NCBI GenBank assembly: GCA_964439935.1
Contig: CAYTPW010000001.1
Location: forward strand, 186,001 to 250,000
Origin: JABMQW01 sp964439935
Lineage (GTDB): Bacteria; Fidelibacterota; Marinisomatia; Marinisomatales; TCS56
Direction of reading: 5' to 3'
DNA length: 64,000 bases
Shown here: one piece after another, positions 45,087 through 54,745 of the stretch
Layout: every line of letters begins with the position of its first letter
How positions within the stretch are numbered: the stretch's first letter is position 1
Notes under the pieces: model-generated
The model's input: the letters and a program-made list of their open reading frames with translations, nothing else
Told to the model about the DNA's origin: nothing
Database searches by the model: none
Made by a program: the position numbers and the translations under genes

Positions 45087-45281
45087 TTATACCGGTTGGG
45101 ACTCTTTATTTGGCTGGCTCTGCTGGTGGAATAAATCCATAATTGCTGCTCTTGAAAAACGCCACTGACCGCCGATTTTAATGGCAGGAATATTGCCACA
45201 CTTGAGTAATTTATACATAGTACGACGCTTGATCCCGAGGAAAGAACAAGCATCGTCGAGGTTAAGTATTTCTTCTTCCAT
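45087..45281 (-). CDS. Excisionase-type helix-turn-helix protein
   Basis: A 64-residue DNA-binding protein of the MerR/excisionase HTH_17 type: LNLDDACSFLGIKRRTMYKLLKCGNIPAIKIGGQWRF is the typical winged helix, with the recognition helix around KRRTMYKLL. A hydrophilic tail follows. It starts the seven-gene phosphorelay-stator transcript and probably regulates it or serves as a factor for a neighbouring locus. In many genomes such genes head chemotaxis or two-component clusters. Confidence 0.88.
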   Translation of the reverse strand: MEEEILNLDDACSFLGIKRRTMYKLLKCGNIPAIKIGGQWRFSRAAIMDLFHQQSQPNKESQPV

Positions 45282-45517
45282 TATTTACCACTTGCTTATA
45301 CTACAATTATCGGCAGATATAGGTAAAACTATAGTATTATTTTTGTCTATTGATGCGAATACATATCATGTGATTGCATATATGTGCAAAATTAGTCCAA
45401 AGTAGACGGAATTTTATTTAAGATAGAACACTGCTGTAAATGCGGGTAGTGTTGAACAAACGACGGATTGAATGGAGAAACAGCAGTAAATTTATTCTCT
45501 TACAAAGCGAGATTATT

Positions 45518-46549
45518 ATGCAAGCAATGATTTTAAATCAACTGGGTAGTTTGGCAGCCAATCCTCAGCCATTGGATTTCGTAGAAATAGTAAAGCCAGT
45601 TCCCACTGAGAATGAACTACTAATCACAGTTGAAACCTGCGGTGTCTGCCACACAGAACTGGATGAGATTGAGGGGCGAACACCACCACTTCAGCTACCG
45701 ATAATCCTGGGTCATCAGGTCGTTGGCATAGTGGCTGAGGCCCGCTCCGCTACCGGGAAATCACTAATTGGGGAAAGGGTTGGTGTTGCCTGGATCCATT
45801 CTGCTTGCGGGAAATGCAATTTTTGCCGGCGCGGACTGGAAAATCTCTGTCCGGAATTCAAGGCGACCGGGCGGGATGTAAATGGTGGCTATGCAGAATT
45901 TATGACGGTTCCGCAGGATTATGCCTATCCCATACCTGCTTGCTTTAATGCTCTACAAGCCGCGCCTTTGTTATGTGCCGGGGCAATTGGTTTCCGGTCG
46001 CTGCGCTTGACACAGATAAGTGAAGGTCAGAAACTTGGATTAACCGGGTTCGGCGCCTCCGCCCACCTGGTTTTAAAAATGGTACAGCACAAATTCCCGG
46101 GTGTGGAGGTTTTTGTATTTGCCCGCAATCCGGATGAACAGGAATTCGCCCGCAATTTGGGTGCTGTCTGGGCTGGTAATACAGACGACGATCCTCAGGT
46201 AAGTCTAGACGCAATTATTGATACTACACCGGTATGGAAACCGGTCGTGGAGGGACTCAAACATCTGACAGCCGGGGGCCGAATGGTTATCAATGCAATT
46301 CGCAAGGAAAATGTCGACAAAGAGTATTTATTGAAATTAGATTACCCAACTCACTTGTGGCGGGAGAAAGAACTGAAATCAGTTGCGAATGTAAGTCGAA
46401 GTGATGTTTTTGATTTTTTAGCACTGGCTGCCGAAATAGAACTCACTCCTGTGGTGCAGGAATTTGAACTGTCTGAGGCAAACACAGCTTTAATGGAATT
46501 GAAGCACAAGCAGATCAGGGGTGCAAAAGTATTACGAATCGGATGCTGA
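45518..46549 (+). CDS. Zinc-dependent alcohol dehydrogenase
   Basis: A 343-residue medium-chain dehydrogenase. The catalytic zinc ligands are in CGVCHTELDEIEG and GHQVVG; the structural zinc site is CGKCNFCRRGLENLC. The Rossmann domain begins at about 165, with a slightly altered glycine loop (LTGFGASAHL). The ATG at 45518 is preferred over 45440 as it opens the fold directly. The size and motifs place it near AdhA/propanol-preferring enzymes that oxidise alcohols or reduce aldehydes with NAD(P). It stands alone on the plus strand. Confidence 0.92.
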   Translation: MQAMILNQLGSLAANPQPLDFVEIVKPVPTENELLITVETCGVCHTELDEIEGRTPPLQLPIILGHQVVGIVAEARSATGKSLIGERVGVAWIHSACGKCNFCRRGLENLCPEFKATGRDVNGGYAEFMTVPQDYAYPIPACFNALQAAPLLCAGAIGFRSLRLTQISEGQKLGLTGFGASAHLVLKMVQHKFPGVEVFVFARNPDEQEFARNLGAVWAGNTDDDPQVSLDAIIDTTPVWKPVVEGLKHLTAGGRMVINAIRKENVDKEYLLKLDYPTHLWREKELKSVANVSRSDVFDFLALAAEIELTPVVQEFELSEANTALMELKHKQIRGAKVLRIGC

Positions 46550-46616
46550 ATATTTTTCCTGAAGCTAATAAGTTCAGTGCCGTAATATTAACCTGAATAA
46601 TGCAATACGGACAATA

Positions 46617-48041
46617 ATGGAAATAAAATGTTACCGCAGAATATTGTTTGATAGAATGCGATTGCTATCTATAACTGTAATGATTGGGTGGCTCGGAACC
46701 ATAACCGGGTTGGCGCAGGCTGTACCATATTTAGACCAGTTTTATTCTATCGAAGGAGCCGACTCATTATTAATCGGTGCTGCGGAAATGGATGGTATTA
46801 TTTCGTCGGCTGATGGTAATTCAATCGAATTAGCTCCTGATCGTAATACCGGGCACGTGATTTTTGCGGTACAATCCTCAATCGAACCATTCAATCGCGG
46901 TTTGCCATCGTGGAATGGTCGAGTCACTGCTGAAAATTCCGGATTCAAGGTTTTTATGCGATTCCCCCATAATGCAGGCTGGTCACCTTGGCTAACAGTT
47001 GGCTATTGGAAGGATAATTTCTGGTCGAACTACGGAGCAACCAGCTATTCCGGGGGCTGGATTGATTATGATTATGTCAAGCTGTATAACTACAAGTCCA
47101 GCTGGCAGTTTAAAGTTGAACTGGTGCGGATTGATACGATTACTGTCTCACCGTTACTCGACAAATTGAGTTTTTTCATCAGCGATGACCGTACTACGGA
47201 CCAGCTGAACTATACCGATATACTAAATGATGATCCACCGGCGATTTTCATTCCCACCACATTTCTGTACCAGTATTCACTTGATCCGGGTATCGGCGGT
47301 AGTATTTGTTCACCAACAACTGTCTGCATGATCCTGAGCAGTTACGATATATCAGTTGATCCGGTGGATTTTGCCCTGGATACGTACGATCCTTATTATC
47401 AGATGTTTGGTATCTGGCCGCGGGTTGTGCAAAATGCATCCGAACAGGGCTTAAGTGGAGCAGTCACTCGCTATCGAACCTGGAGTGAAACTTTTTCTAT
47501 CCTGTCCCAGGGCGGGCGGATTGGCATGTCGATTGGAAGTCCGCTGTATACGGGACATCTGGTGATGTTGGCCGGTTTTGATGCTAACGGTAATCCGATT
47601 GTTCACGATCCCGCCAAGACCTATGGCTACAGTCACGTCTATTCAAAATCTCAAATATCCCATTCCTGGTTTGATAAGGGCGGTGTTGGTTATACCTTCT
47701 ACCTGCGCGACAGTTCTCAGGTCATGGTGGATATTGCTGATAAACTGGAGGTATTGCCTGATCAATTTTGTTTGTTATCCAATTATCCAAACCCGTTCAA
47801 TGCAGCTACGACCATCTCGATCGCGCTAATTGAAATGGAGTACGTATACATTACAATTTTTGATGTTGGTGGTCATCGCGTCAGATCGGTTTACCGAGGT
47901 TATCTTCTCCCGGGTGAACACAAATTTGTCTGGGATGGTATCGATGAAACGGGTAAGTTGCTCGGTTCGGGCGTGTATTGGGTAGTAGTCGGCAATGAAT
48001 CAGGCAACCGAGAAACTCGTTCGATAACCTTGTTGAAATAA
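46617..48041 (+). CDS. C39-like peptidase-fold protein with T9SS sorting domain
   Basis: A 474-residue exported protein. A signal peptide (MRLLSITVMIGWLGTITGLAQA) begins at the second ATG (46656); the first is possible. Residues about 210-370 match the peptidase C39-like 2 domain: QYSLDPGIGGSICSPTTVCMIL has the candidate catalytic Cys, GHLVMLAGFDANGNPIVHDPA the His and Asp region, and the Cys-His-Asp set is intact. The last 90 residues are a T9SS sorting domain (NYPNPFNAATTIS, SGVYWVVV). It may cleave peptide bonds at the surface. Substrate unknown. Confidence 0.87.
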   Translation: MEIKCYRRILFDRMRLLSITVMIGWLGTITGLAQAVPYLDQFYSIEGADSLLIGAAEMDGIISSADGNSIELAPDRNTGHVIFAVQSSIEPFNRGLPSWNGRVTAENSGFKVFMRFPHNAGWSPWLTVGYWKDNFWSNYGATSYSGGWIDYDYVKLYNYKSSWQFKVELVRIDTITVSPLLDKLSFFISDDRTTDQLNYTDILNDDPPAIFIPTTFLYQYSLDPGIGGSICSPTTVCMILSSYDISVDPVDFALDTYDPYYQMFGIWPRVVQNASEQGLSGAVTRYRTWSETFSILSQGGRIGMSIGSPLYTGHLVMLAGFDANGNPIVHDPAKTYGYSHVYSKSQISHSWFDKGGVGYTFYLRDSSQVMVDIADKLEVLPDQFCLLSNYPNPFNAATTISIALIEMEYVYITIFDVGGHRVRSVYRGYLLPGEHKFVWDGIDETGKLLGSGVYWVVVGNESGNRETRSITLLK

Positions 48042-48053
48042 ACGACCTGGCTA

Positions 48054-48599
48054 ATGATTCGAATAATTAGATTAACACTGATTGTTATTTCGGCTCCATT
48101 TTTTTCAGGTTGTAACAGCCACACATTTCTGTTTCCGGTACACCATGAAATGCAGAAGCTAGCAATAGTGGAATTAACGCTTGATACCTTTCTGGAAAAA
48201 GAGGTACAAATATTTGAGCAATTTGATGTTAATTCACGTAATGTTTTTTTTATCGAACAACTGGTCCCCTGGTGGAAGCAGGGCCGCCCTTCTCGAGCTC
48301 TGCTCAACCGGCTAGCCGAAAAATATGCCGATCATTTCATAATCCGACGAGTGAGGCATGTAGAATGGGAGGAGCTCACTAATGGCAATAAGGTGATAGA
48401 CCGCAGTCCCATCGATCCGGGTAGCGGGAAGACTGGTGAAATAATATCAATCCAGAAAATCAAGTGGATCGAAAAGGGGAAGGCTGCCGTGCATTTTCGC
48501 GTTTGGGCCGGTGAGTTGGTTTCCGTCAATTACCGTTGTATTCTAAAGAAAAGTAGCGGTCAATGGGTGGTATCAAAAATGTTTATCAAAGGGAGATAG
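48054..48599 (+). CDS. Hypothetical lipoprotein
   Basis: A 181-residue protein with signal peptide MIRIIRLTLIVISAPFFSGC ending in a lipobox. The mature domain (about 160 residues) has alternating helices and strands, ending with a strand-rich part (KAAVHFRVWAGELVSVNYRCILKKSSGQWVVSKMF) like an NTF2-type fold, but no family is recognised. It begins 12 bases after the C39-like gene, so the two are probably co-transcribed; a partner role in the envelope is possible. Confidence 0.7.
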   Translation: MIRIIRLTLIVISAPFFSGCNSHTFLFPVHHEMQKLAIVELTLDTFLEKEVQIFEQFDVNSRNVFFIEQLVPWWKQGRPSRALLNRLAEKYADHFIIRRVRHVEWEELTNGNKVIDRSPIDPGSGKTGEIISIQKIKWIEKGKAAVHFRVWAGELVSVNYRCILKKSSGQWVVSKMFIKGR

Positions 48600-48821
48600 A
48601 GTATCTGCCTGAAGTTTCATTTGGGATAATTGCATAATTTCTATTCGTCTGTACTATCCTGTATCACGATCCATGATATTATATATGGCAATCATTGCCT
48701 GATCATGCGGCCGGATTACAGTGCAGAATTACCGATTTGTAGCTTGGTCTATTACAAAGTATATTACTGGGTTGAATTTTTCCCATTGGAAAAAAATTGC
48801 GGTCTTGACAAGGGGCAGTTT

Positions 48822-49028
48822 ATGAAAGATAATTCAAAAAGTATCATTCAATGGTATCGGAATCTATGGTACCTGATTGCAGATCAACCTCAATGGAGCC
48901 AGCCGGTTTGGCAAATTTTACTTGTGATTGTACCGTTGTTTGTCATTTTTGATGCATTATTAGTCGTATACATAATAATTATATTAATCTTGAAGATGAA
49001 TGGAGTCACACCACCTGTTTTTTGGTAG
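48822..49028 (+). CDS. Small single-pass membrane protein
   Basis: A 68-residue protein. ATG at 48822 has an AGGGG Shine-Dalgarno seven bases ahead. A polar N-terminal part (MKDNSKSIIQWYRNLWYLIAD) is followed by one long hydrophobic stretch (about 34-60, ending in LLVVYIIIILILK) and a short tail. An upstream in-frame start at 48630 exists, but the added residues look noncoding. Function unknown. Confidence 0.55.
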   Translation: MKDNSKSIIQWYRNLWYLIADQPQWSQPVWQILLVIVPLFVIFDALLVVYIIIILILKMNGVTPPVFW

Positions 49029-49061
49029 AGCCTGATTGCTATTCTCTTTGCCGGTATGCTA

Positions 49062-50636
49062 TTATATAACCGTCTTTATCCAGTATTTTTTTTGTAGATT
49101 TTCCGGTAATCCCATTCGTTCGCTTTTAACAGCCTGTGGTAGATAATCCAGAATATTATTAGCGGTCAGACCATCTGCACCCAGATCATTGGCCGCTAAA
49201 TCGCCGGCTAATCCGTGAATATAAACACCCATACAAGTCGCTGGCTCCAGTTGCAGACCGAGACCGAACATTGCCGTTATGGTTCCGGTCAACACATCGC
49301 CTGATCCAGCACTGGCCATACCGGAATTTCCACTTAAATTGATGAATACCCGGCCGTCCGGCAGGCCGATCAGCGAGTGGGCGCCTTTTAATACGATTAC
49401 AGCATTCATTTCGCGGCAAGTTTGTTGCAGGTTGGGTATCGGTTCCCGTTGGAGTTCTTCGACCGATAATCCGGTCAGGCGTGACATTTCACCAAGATGA
49501 GGAGTCAAGACTGTGCCCATTTTTCGTTGTTGAAGCAAGTTGCGATTATTGGCAACGGCTGTTAAACCATCACCATCGACCAGCAGCGGTTGCTCAATGT
49601 TTTTAATCAGTTCCCGGACCAGGGCCTGGGTTTCTTCCACCAGTGACAAACCAGGACCAACTACTACCATATCCATCCGTTGAGCCAGTTTCAGAATGTC
49701 ATCCAAATTGTCGTACCGGAGACTGCCTGATTCTGTTTCCGGAAATGGATGATAGACTATTTCACTGTTTTTTTCAGCGATTTGCGGTATAATTGATTCT
49801 GGGGCTACCAACCGGGAATAACCGCCACCTGCTTTTAAAAAGGAGCTAGCGGCGAATAAAGGTGCACCATAATAATTGGCAGCGCCAGCTATGAACAATG
49901 CTTCACCAAAAGAGCTCTTATGCCCGGCCGGATCACGAGGTGGCAATTTTGGCGGGTAATTGACCGCAACCTTTATCTGCGGATTATCGTATAGCTCGGG
50001 AGGGAAGGAAATATGAGTAACCACTAAATTCCCACAGTGTGCAAAGCCGGGAAAAAGCAGATTGCCGGTTTTTGGCAATCCTAAACTGATTGTCCAATCG
50101 GCTTTGACAGCGGTACCCATTACCTGTCCATTGTTACCATTGATCCCGGAAGGAATATCAACACTGAAAACAGGTTTACCACTGGCAATGATCTGATTGA
50201 TCACCTGCTTATATTGACCCTCAACTGACCGAACAAGTCCTGTTCCAAAAATAGCATCAACGATTGCATCGCTTTGCTCTGCCTGCCTGTTGAATTCGGT
50301 GACTGAATCGAATGTAGTAATATCAATTGGCAGTTTTTTCAATATGGCATGATTTAAACCAGCCACACTGCTATAACGTTTTGGGTCACCTATAATGATA
50401 ACACGGACTGATCCACCTAACGAATAAATTTTCCGGGCGATAACAAATCCGTCACCACCATTATTTCCGATACCACAGACTACCAGGAAAGATTTACCTG
50501 ATATACCAAATTCACTATCAATTACTGATGTCACCGCCAATCCGGCGTTTTCCATTAATAATTCTTCATTAATACCAAATTTGGTTATCGCAGCACCATC
50601 CATGGCCTGCATTTCTGACACGTTGGTTACTTTCAT
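49062..50636 (-). CDS. Bifunctional NAD(P)H-hydrate epimerase / ADP-dependent dehydratase
   Basis: A 524-residue enzyme repairing hydrated NADH and NADPH. The N-terminal epimerase (NnrE, YjeF_N; residues about 1-215) has VVCGIGNNGGDGFVIAR and DAIFGTGL. The C-terminal dehydratase (NnrD) has KSSFGEALFIAGAANYYGAPLFAA, VVGPGLS, LTPHLGEMSRLTG and the ATP/ADP loop AGSGDVLTGTITAMFG. The ATG at 50636 is preferred to a TTG further upstream that overlaps the kinase-like gene. Full length and complete motifs. It follows the divergent P-loop kinase gene by ten bases. Confidence 0.95.
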   Translation of the reverse strand: MKVTNVSEMQAMDGAAITKFGINEELLMENAGLAVTSVIDSEFGISGKSFLVVCGIGNNGGDGFVIARKIYSLGGSVRVIIIGDPKRYSSVAGLNHAILKKLPIDITTFDSVTEFNRQAEQSDAIVDAIFGTGLVRSVEGQYKQVINQIIASGKPVFSVDIPSGINGNNGQVMGTAVKADWTISLGLPKTGNLLFPGFAHCGNLVVTHISFPPELYDNPQIKVAVNYPPKLPPRDPAGHKSSFGEALFIAGAANYYGAPLFAASSFLKAGGGYSRLVAPESIIPQIAEKNSEIVYHPFPETESGSLRYDNLDDILKLAQRMDMVVVGPGLSLVEETQALVRELIKNIEQPLLVDGDGLTAVANNRNLLQQRKMGTVLTPHLGEMSRLTGLSVEELQREPIPNLQQTCREMNAVIVLKGAHSLIGLPDGRVFINLSGNSGMASAGSGDVLTGTITAMFGLGLQLEPATCMGVYIHGLAGDLAANDLGADGLTANNILDYLPQAVKSERMGLPENLQKKYWIKTVI

Positions 50637-50646
50637 CTCCTGCCTG

Positions 50647-51165
50647 TTAAAATTGATATTTCCCTGACTCAAAGGCTATCTTTCTAATTGCTGCGGCAAT
50701 ATCCTCGGGAGAATAATCAGCAGTTGAAATTAGCACATCAGATTGTTGATATATCTTTTTACGCTCGCGTAACCATTCCCGCAGAATTTCTGATTTATTA
50801 TCCTTGATGAGGAATAAATATTTGGAGTTTTCAATTCGGCTCACCAGCGTCTCAACCGGCGCTTCCAACCAGAACAGCAGGCCGGTTGTTTTTATCAGGG
50901 TGAAATTGTATGGATTTTTTACCATCCCTTCACTGCAAGCAATGATCTGGTGGCTGCCCTGCGATACTTCTAGCAGAATTTTACTTTCCATATCATGGAA
51001 ACCTGCCTCACCATATGTAGTATATATTTCTTCAATTGACTGGTTATAAATAGCTTCAACCGTTTCGTCCATATCGATGAAGCCCCATTCCAGTTTTTCA
51101 GCCAGAATTCTGCCGATCGTTGATTTGCCTACACCGACCATTCCTATAAGGTAAATATTTCTCAT
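50647..51165 (-). CDS. Shikimate-kinase-like P-loop protein with altered substrate site
   Basis: A 172-residue NMP-kinase-fold protein closest in wording to shikimate kinase: GMVGVGKST (Walker A, residues 8-16), FIDMDETVE (DxD at 31-33), EAGFHDMESKIL and a Cys-Ser-Glu-Gly stretch. Canonical shikimate-binding residues differ: the FRxxE arginine is His57, the GGG loop reads CSEG, and the lid Arg set is altered. So phosphoryl transfer to shikimate is doubtful and another small substrate is likely. Beside the NADHX-repair gene, with no aro genes in the window. Confidence 0.75.
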   Translation of the reverse strand: MRNIYLIGMVGVGKSTIGRILAEKLEWGFIDMDETVEAIYNQSIEEIYTTYGEAGFHDMESKILLEVSQGSHQIIACSEGMVKNPYNFTLIKTTGLLFWLEAPVETLVSRIENSKYLFLIKDNKSEILREWLRERKKIYQQSDVLISTADYSPEDIAAAIRKIAFESGKYQF

Positions 51166-51366
51166 TTGATCAATATCCGGGTCTGTTTACGGGTTGAAAT
51201 TGGGTGTATCGGATGTTTAATTCAAGAATATCCTGTTGATAGTCATCAGAGTTCGCCTTGAGCATTAGGACTGGATCATAAACTCAAGGGCGCTTTTACT
51301 TTCAAAATAATTAATTACGAATTATATTTATAGGACGATAATCAATTATTTGCCTTAAGACATATA

Positions 51367-54260
51367 ATGAAAAATTATTATTCAAACACTGATTATGATC
51401 TAAATGAATTTTTAAATAATCTACCTGATGCTGTAATCGAGGTTGATATTGCATCGAGCAATATAACCGGTATGAATCGCATGGCTCATATTTTATTTGG
51501 TTATTCCGAGGCTGATTTTGGCAGAGGTATTAATGTGACTGACATATTAACAGAAATTGAATATAAACGTGCTGTTAAATATCTTGAGCAGTTTGCCATG
51601 GAGAGTTATCAGAGTAAGAATGCTTATTCCAGGACCGGTATCTATGAGACATTCGATATAGAGATGTTGAAGAAGGATAAATCATCTTTTATTGCAGAAA
51701 CGCAGGGTGTGTTTATTCTGGATGAAAATGAGGTTCCTGTTGGTATTAGAGTCTTGATTCGCGATGTTACGGTTTTTCGTAACATGGAGCAGTCACAGCG
51801 TCGACGCGGAAATATTCTTGATGCTATTAGTTATGCTACCAATCGATTCTTACAATATGCGGATTGGGACGATCTGATAAACGAAGTGATCATGCATATG
51901 GGAATGGCTGCTGAGGTCAGTAGAATTTATATCTATAAAGTTCAACCGGAAGCAGATGGCGAANNNNNNNNNNNNNNNNNNNNNNNNNNNNNNNNNNNNN
52001 NNNNNNNNNNNNNNNNNNNNNNNNNNNNNNNNNNNNNNNNNNNNNNNNNNNNNNNNNNNNNNNTATCAAAAGTGGTTTGAAACGATGGATCAAAGAGCTG
52101 GCTTCAAATAAGATAATTACAGGTCTGATAAGTGATATCCCCAAAAATGAACAGAAGATTCTGCAAGAGAAGGATGTTAAATCGATCCTGATCGTCCCGA
52201 TATTCTGTGCCGGTGCCTGGTGGGGATACATCGGTTTTAATGATTGTGTTACCGATCGCATCTGGTCTGAGATCACAATCAAAGCTCTCCATACTTCGGC
52301 TGATATGATCGGTGCTGCTTTAGCACGGAATCAAACAGAGCTGGAGTTGCTTGAAAATCGTGAAAAATATCGTTCGATCCTGGATAATATTGAAGAAGGC
52401 TATTTCGAATTAAATCTGGCGGGAGATCTGGTCTTTTGCAACGAATCAATGTGCCGAATAGTAGGATACGATTACGATGAAATAATTGGACTGAATAACC
52501 GTGATTATACGACGCCGGAAGTTGCTGCTCAAATGTATCATGAATTTAATGAAATCTATCAAACTGGCAATCCCAAAGAGATAATCGATTATGAGATTAT
52601 CACGAAGAGCGGCGAAGTAGCCATTCTGGAATTATCGGCCATACTCGATCGCGATCGAAATGGTCATCCAATCGGCTTCCGCGGAGTCGCCAGAGATGTC
52701 ACCGAACGCAAGCGAGCCACGCAGTTGATCCGTGAAAGTGAGCAGCGCTATAATAATCTATATAACGAAGCTCCCGATATGTATTTTTCTGTCGATCCTG
52801 ATGGAACAATTATATCTGTCAATCAATATGGTGCAGATTATTTGGGGTACTCTAAACAAGACCTAATCGGCCAACCGGTCTGGATCGTTGTTCACCCCGA
52901 CGATCTGGAGAGTGTTCAGTCACAAGTCACCAGGATTCTCAATGAGAGAGTGTTATCTTCTGAACTGGAATTCCGGAAAGTGCGGAAAAATGGTTCTGAA
53001 CTATTCGTTCAGGAGAGAAGCCGTTTGATTGTTGATAATCAAAATAATCCAGTCGAGTTGCGGTTAATCTGTCGCGATATCTCGGATCGAAAACAAGCCG
53101 AGCAGGAACGTCAACAGGCCTTGAAAAAAGCTCAGCAATCAGATCAGGTTAAAACCCTGTTTCTAGCCAATATGAGCCATGAAATCCGTACTCCATTGAA
53201 TTCTATCCTAGGTTTTTCTGACTTGATTGAAGAACGGATGAGCAAAGTGATCTCCGATAAGGAAAAGACTTTTTTTGAAATAATTAAGCGTAGTGGCAAG
53301 CGCTTATTGCGGACAATTCATGAAATCCTGGATATATCCGAGATCGAAGCAGGAACCTATAAAATTGAAAATAAACAGGTGAATCTGAATAAAATCATTG
53401 AGAATGTCCGACAGGAAATGCTTCCGGACGCGGTAGATAAACATCTGAACATAATATTTGAATATCCTGATGACAGTATTTTGATTGTATCGAATGAATA
53501 TTGCGTGTCTCAGGCGGTGATGAATATCTTGGATAACGCCATCAAGTATACTTCTGCCGGTCAAATTATTGTCAACCTGAAACAGCTGGATAAATCGACT
53601 GAATTAATTATTGAAGATAGCGGGATCGGTATTTCTCCTGAATATATGGATCGGATCTATGACAAATTCTCTCAGGAAAGTAGTGGCTATTCTAAAAATT
53701 ACCAGGGTGTTGGATTGGGTCTATCTCTGACAAAACGTTATTTAGATATGGTAGGAGCCAAAATTACAATTATCAGCGGAAAAGGCGCTGGTACCAAAGT
53801 AATTGTTACTTTCCCGACCGATAAACTTATTGACGATATTCAGCAATCAGAAAAAATCGATCCGATTCCAGCTGAAACCAGTAGTGCCGATATTGAAAAA
53901 TTGAAGATTCTGGTAATCGAAGATGATGTGAATTCCCAGCGTTTAATCAAATACCAGTTGAGTGTTATCAAGGATATCAGAATGACAGAGACAGTCAAAG
54001 CCGCTAAAATAATGATCGATGAGGCAATTCCCGATCTTATTCTTTTGGACCTGTCCCTTAATGATCAGGAAAGCGGTTTGGATTTAGTCCGCTATTTACG
54101 GAAATCGCCGAAGTTAAAAGAAATTCCAACGATTGCACTGACTGCACATGCTTTTGTTTCTGATCGGCAAAAAGCAATCACAGCCGGCTGCACCGATTAT
54201 TTACCCAAACCAGTCAAAAAACATATACTGCTGGAAAAGATCAGAAAATATTGTCAATAA
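51367..54260 (+). CDS. Multi-PAS/GAF hybrid sensor histidine kinase (interrupted by assembly gap)
   Basis: One gene broken by 100 Ns at 51964-52063. The left part (199 codons) has a PAS domain (DAVIEVDIASSNITGMNRMA... VRVLIRDVT) and the start of a GAF domain (ISYATNRFLQYADWDDLINEVI). The right part resumes the GAF domain (KSGLKRWIKELASNKIITG, ILIVPIFCAGAWWGYIGFND), then two PAS domains, HisKA (SHEIRTPLNS, His codon 53178), ATPase boxes (DNAIKYT, GVGLGLSL) and a receiver (LKILVIEDDVNSQR; Asp codon 54048). The frames do not match across the Ns. It is soluble by sequence, so it senses a cytosolic signal. Confidence 0.88.
51964..52063. other. Assembly gap (100 N)
   Basis: Exactly 100 Ns, a usual placeholder length. 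The coding frame on the left ends on a codon boundary at 51963 and the right-hand frame begins at 52065, so the true length must be 2 modulo 3, which 100 is not. Missing sequence encodes the middle of a GAF domain. Confidence 0.97.
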
Positions 54261-54457
54261 AGCTTATAATTGTCATTTCGTTAGCCCGGTGCCAAATCGA
54301 TTTTAAGTGCATTAGCTAATATTATATAACATTTAGTATAACAGCGCTTTATGATTATATACGTGCTTTACCGATAGTTATCCAGTTGACCGCTGGCACA
54401 ATATTTGTCACTTAATTTGTGTAGATTGAAAATGAATCTACGGATGGAGAAATATTA

Positions 54458-54667
54458 ATGAATTTAATCCAGCCCTATTATCTGCCGGTTAACCGGTTCA
54501 GACAAAAAAAGAATCGTGGTAATTGCTGTCAGCGCTGCCAAGAGCGAGATGAGTATCTAATGGTTTTCGATTTACCTGATGAACGTTGTATATGGGTTTG
54601 TCCTGCCTGTCACTACGATTTGAGCCGAGCCAATAAATTGGAATCACCTAAAAATGCCAGAGTGTAA
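54458..54667 (+). CDS. Small zinc-ribbon-like protein
   Basis: A 69-residue protein with two Cys pairs, CCQRC (residues about 28-32) and CPACH near residue 52, the spacing of a zinc ribbon or zinc hook. The rest is hydrophilic and ends in a basic tail. AT-rich spacers flank it, and TATGGAG-like bases precede the ATG. No family is recognised. It may be a small nucleic-acid- or protein-binding factor. Confidence 0.6.
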   Translation: MNLIQPYYLPVNRFRQKKNRGNCCQRCQERDEYLMVFDLPDERCIWVCPACHYDLSRANKLESPKNARV

Positions 54668-54745
54668 ATTTTTAATCGTATATCTTTAAACTACAAACAT
54701 TTAAGTTTCCAACCGGTAATCCAGTTACAGGATTTTTTGTTTTAT

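Noticed and set aside
48630..48821. Upstream extension of the small membrane protein at 48822
   Set aside because: The added 64 residues look noncoding, and the ATG at 48822 has a good Shine-Dalgarno.
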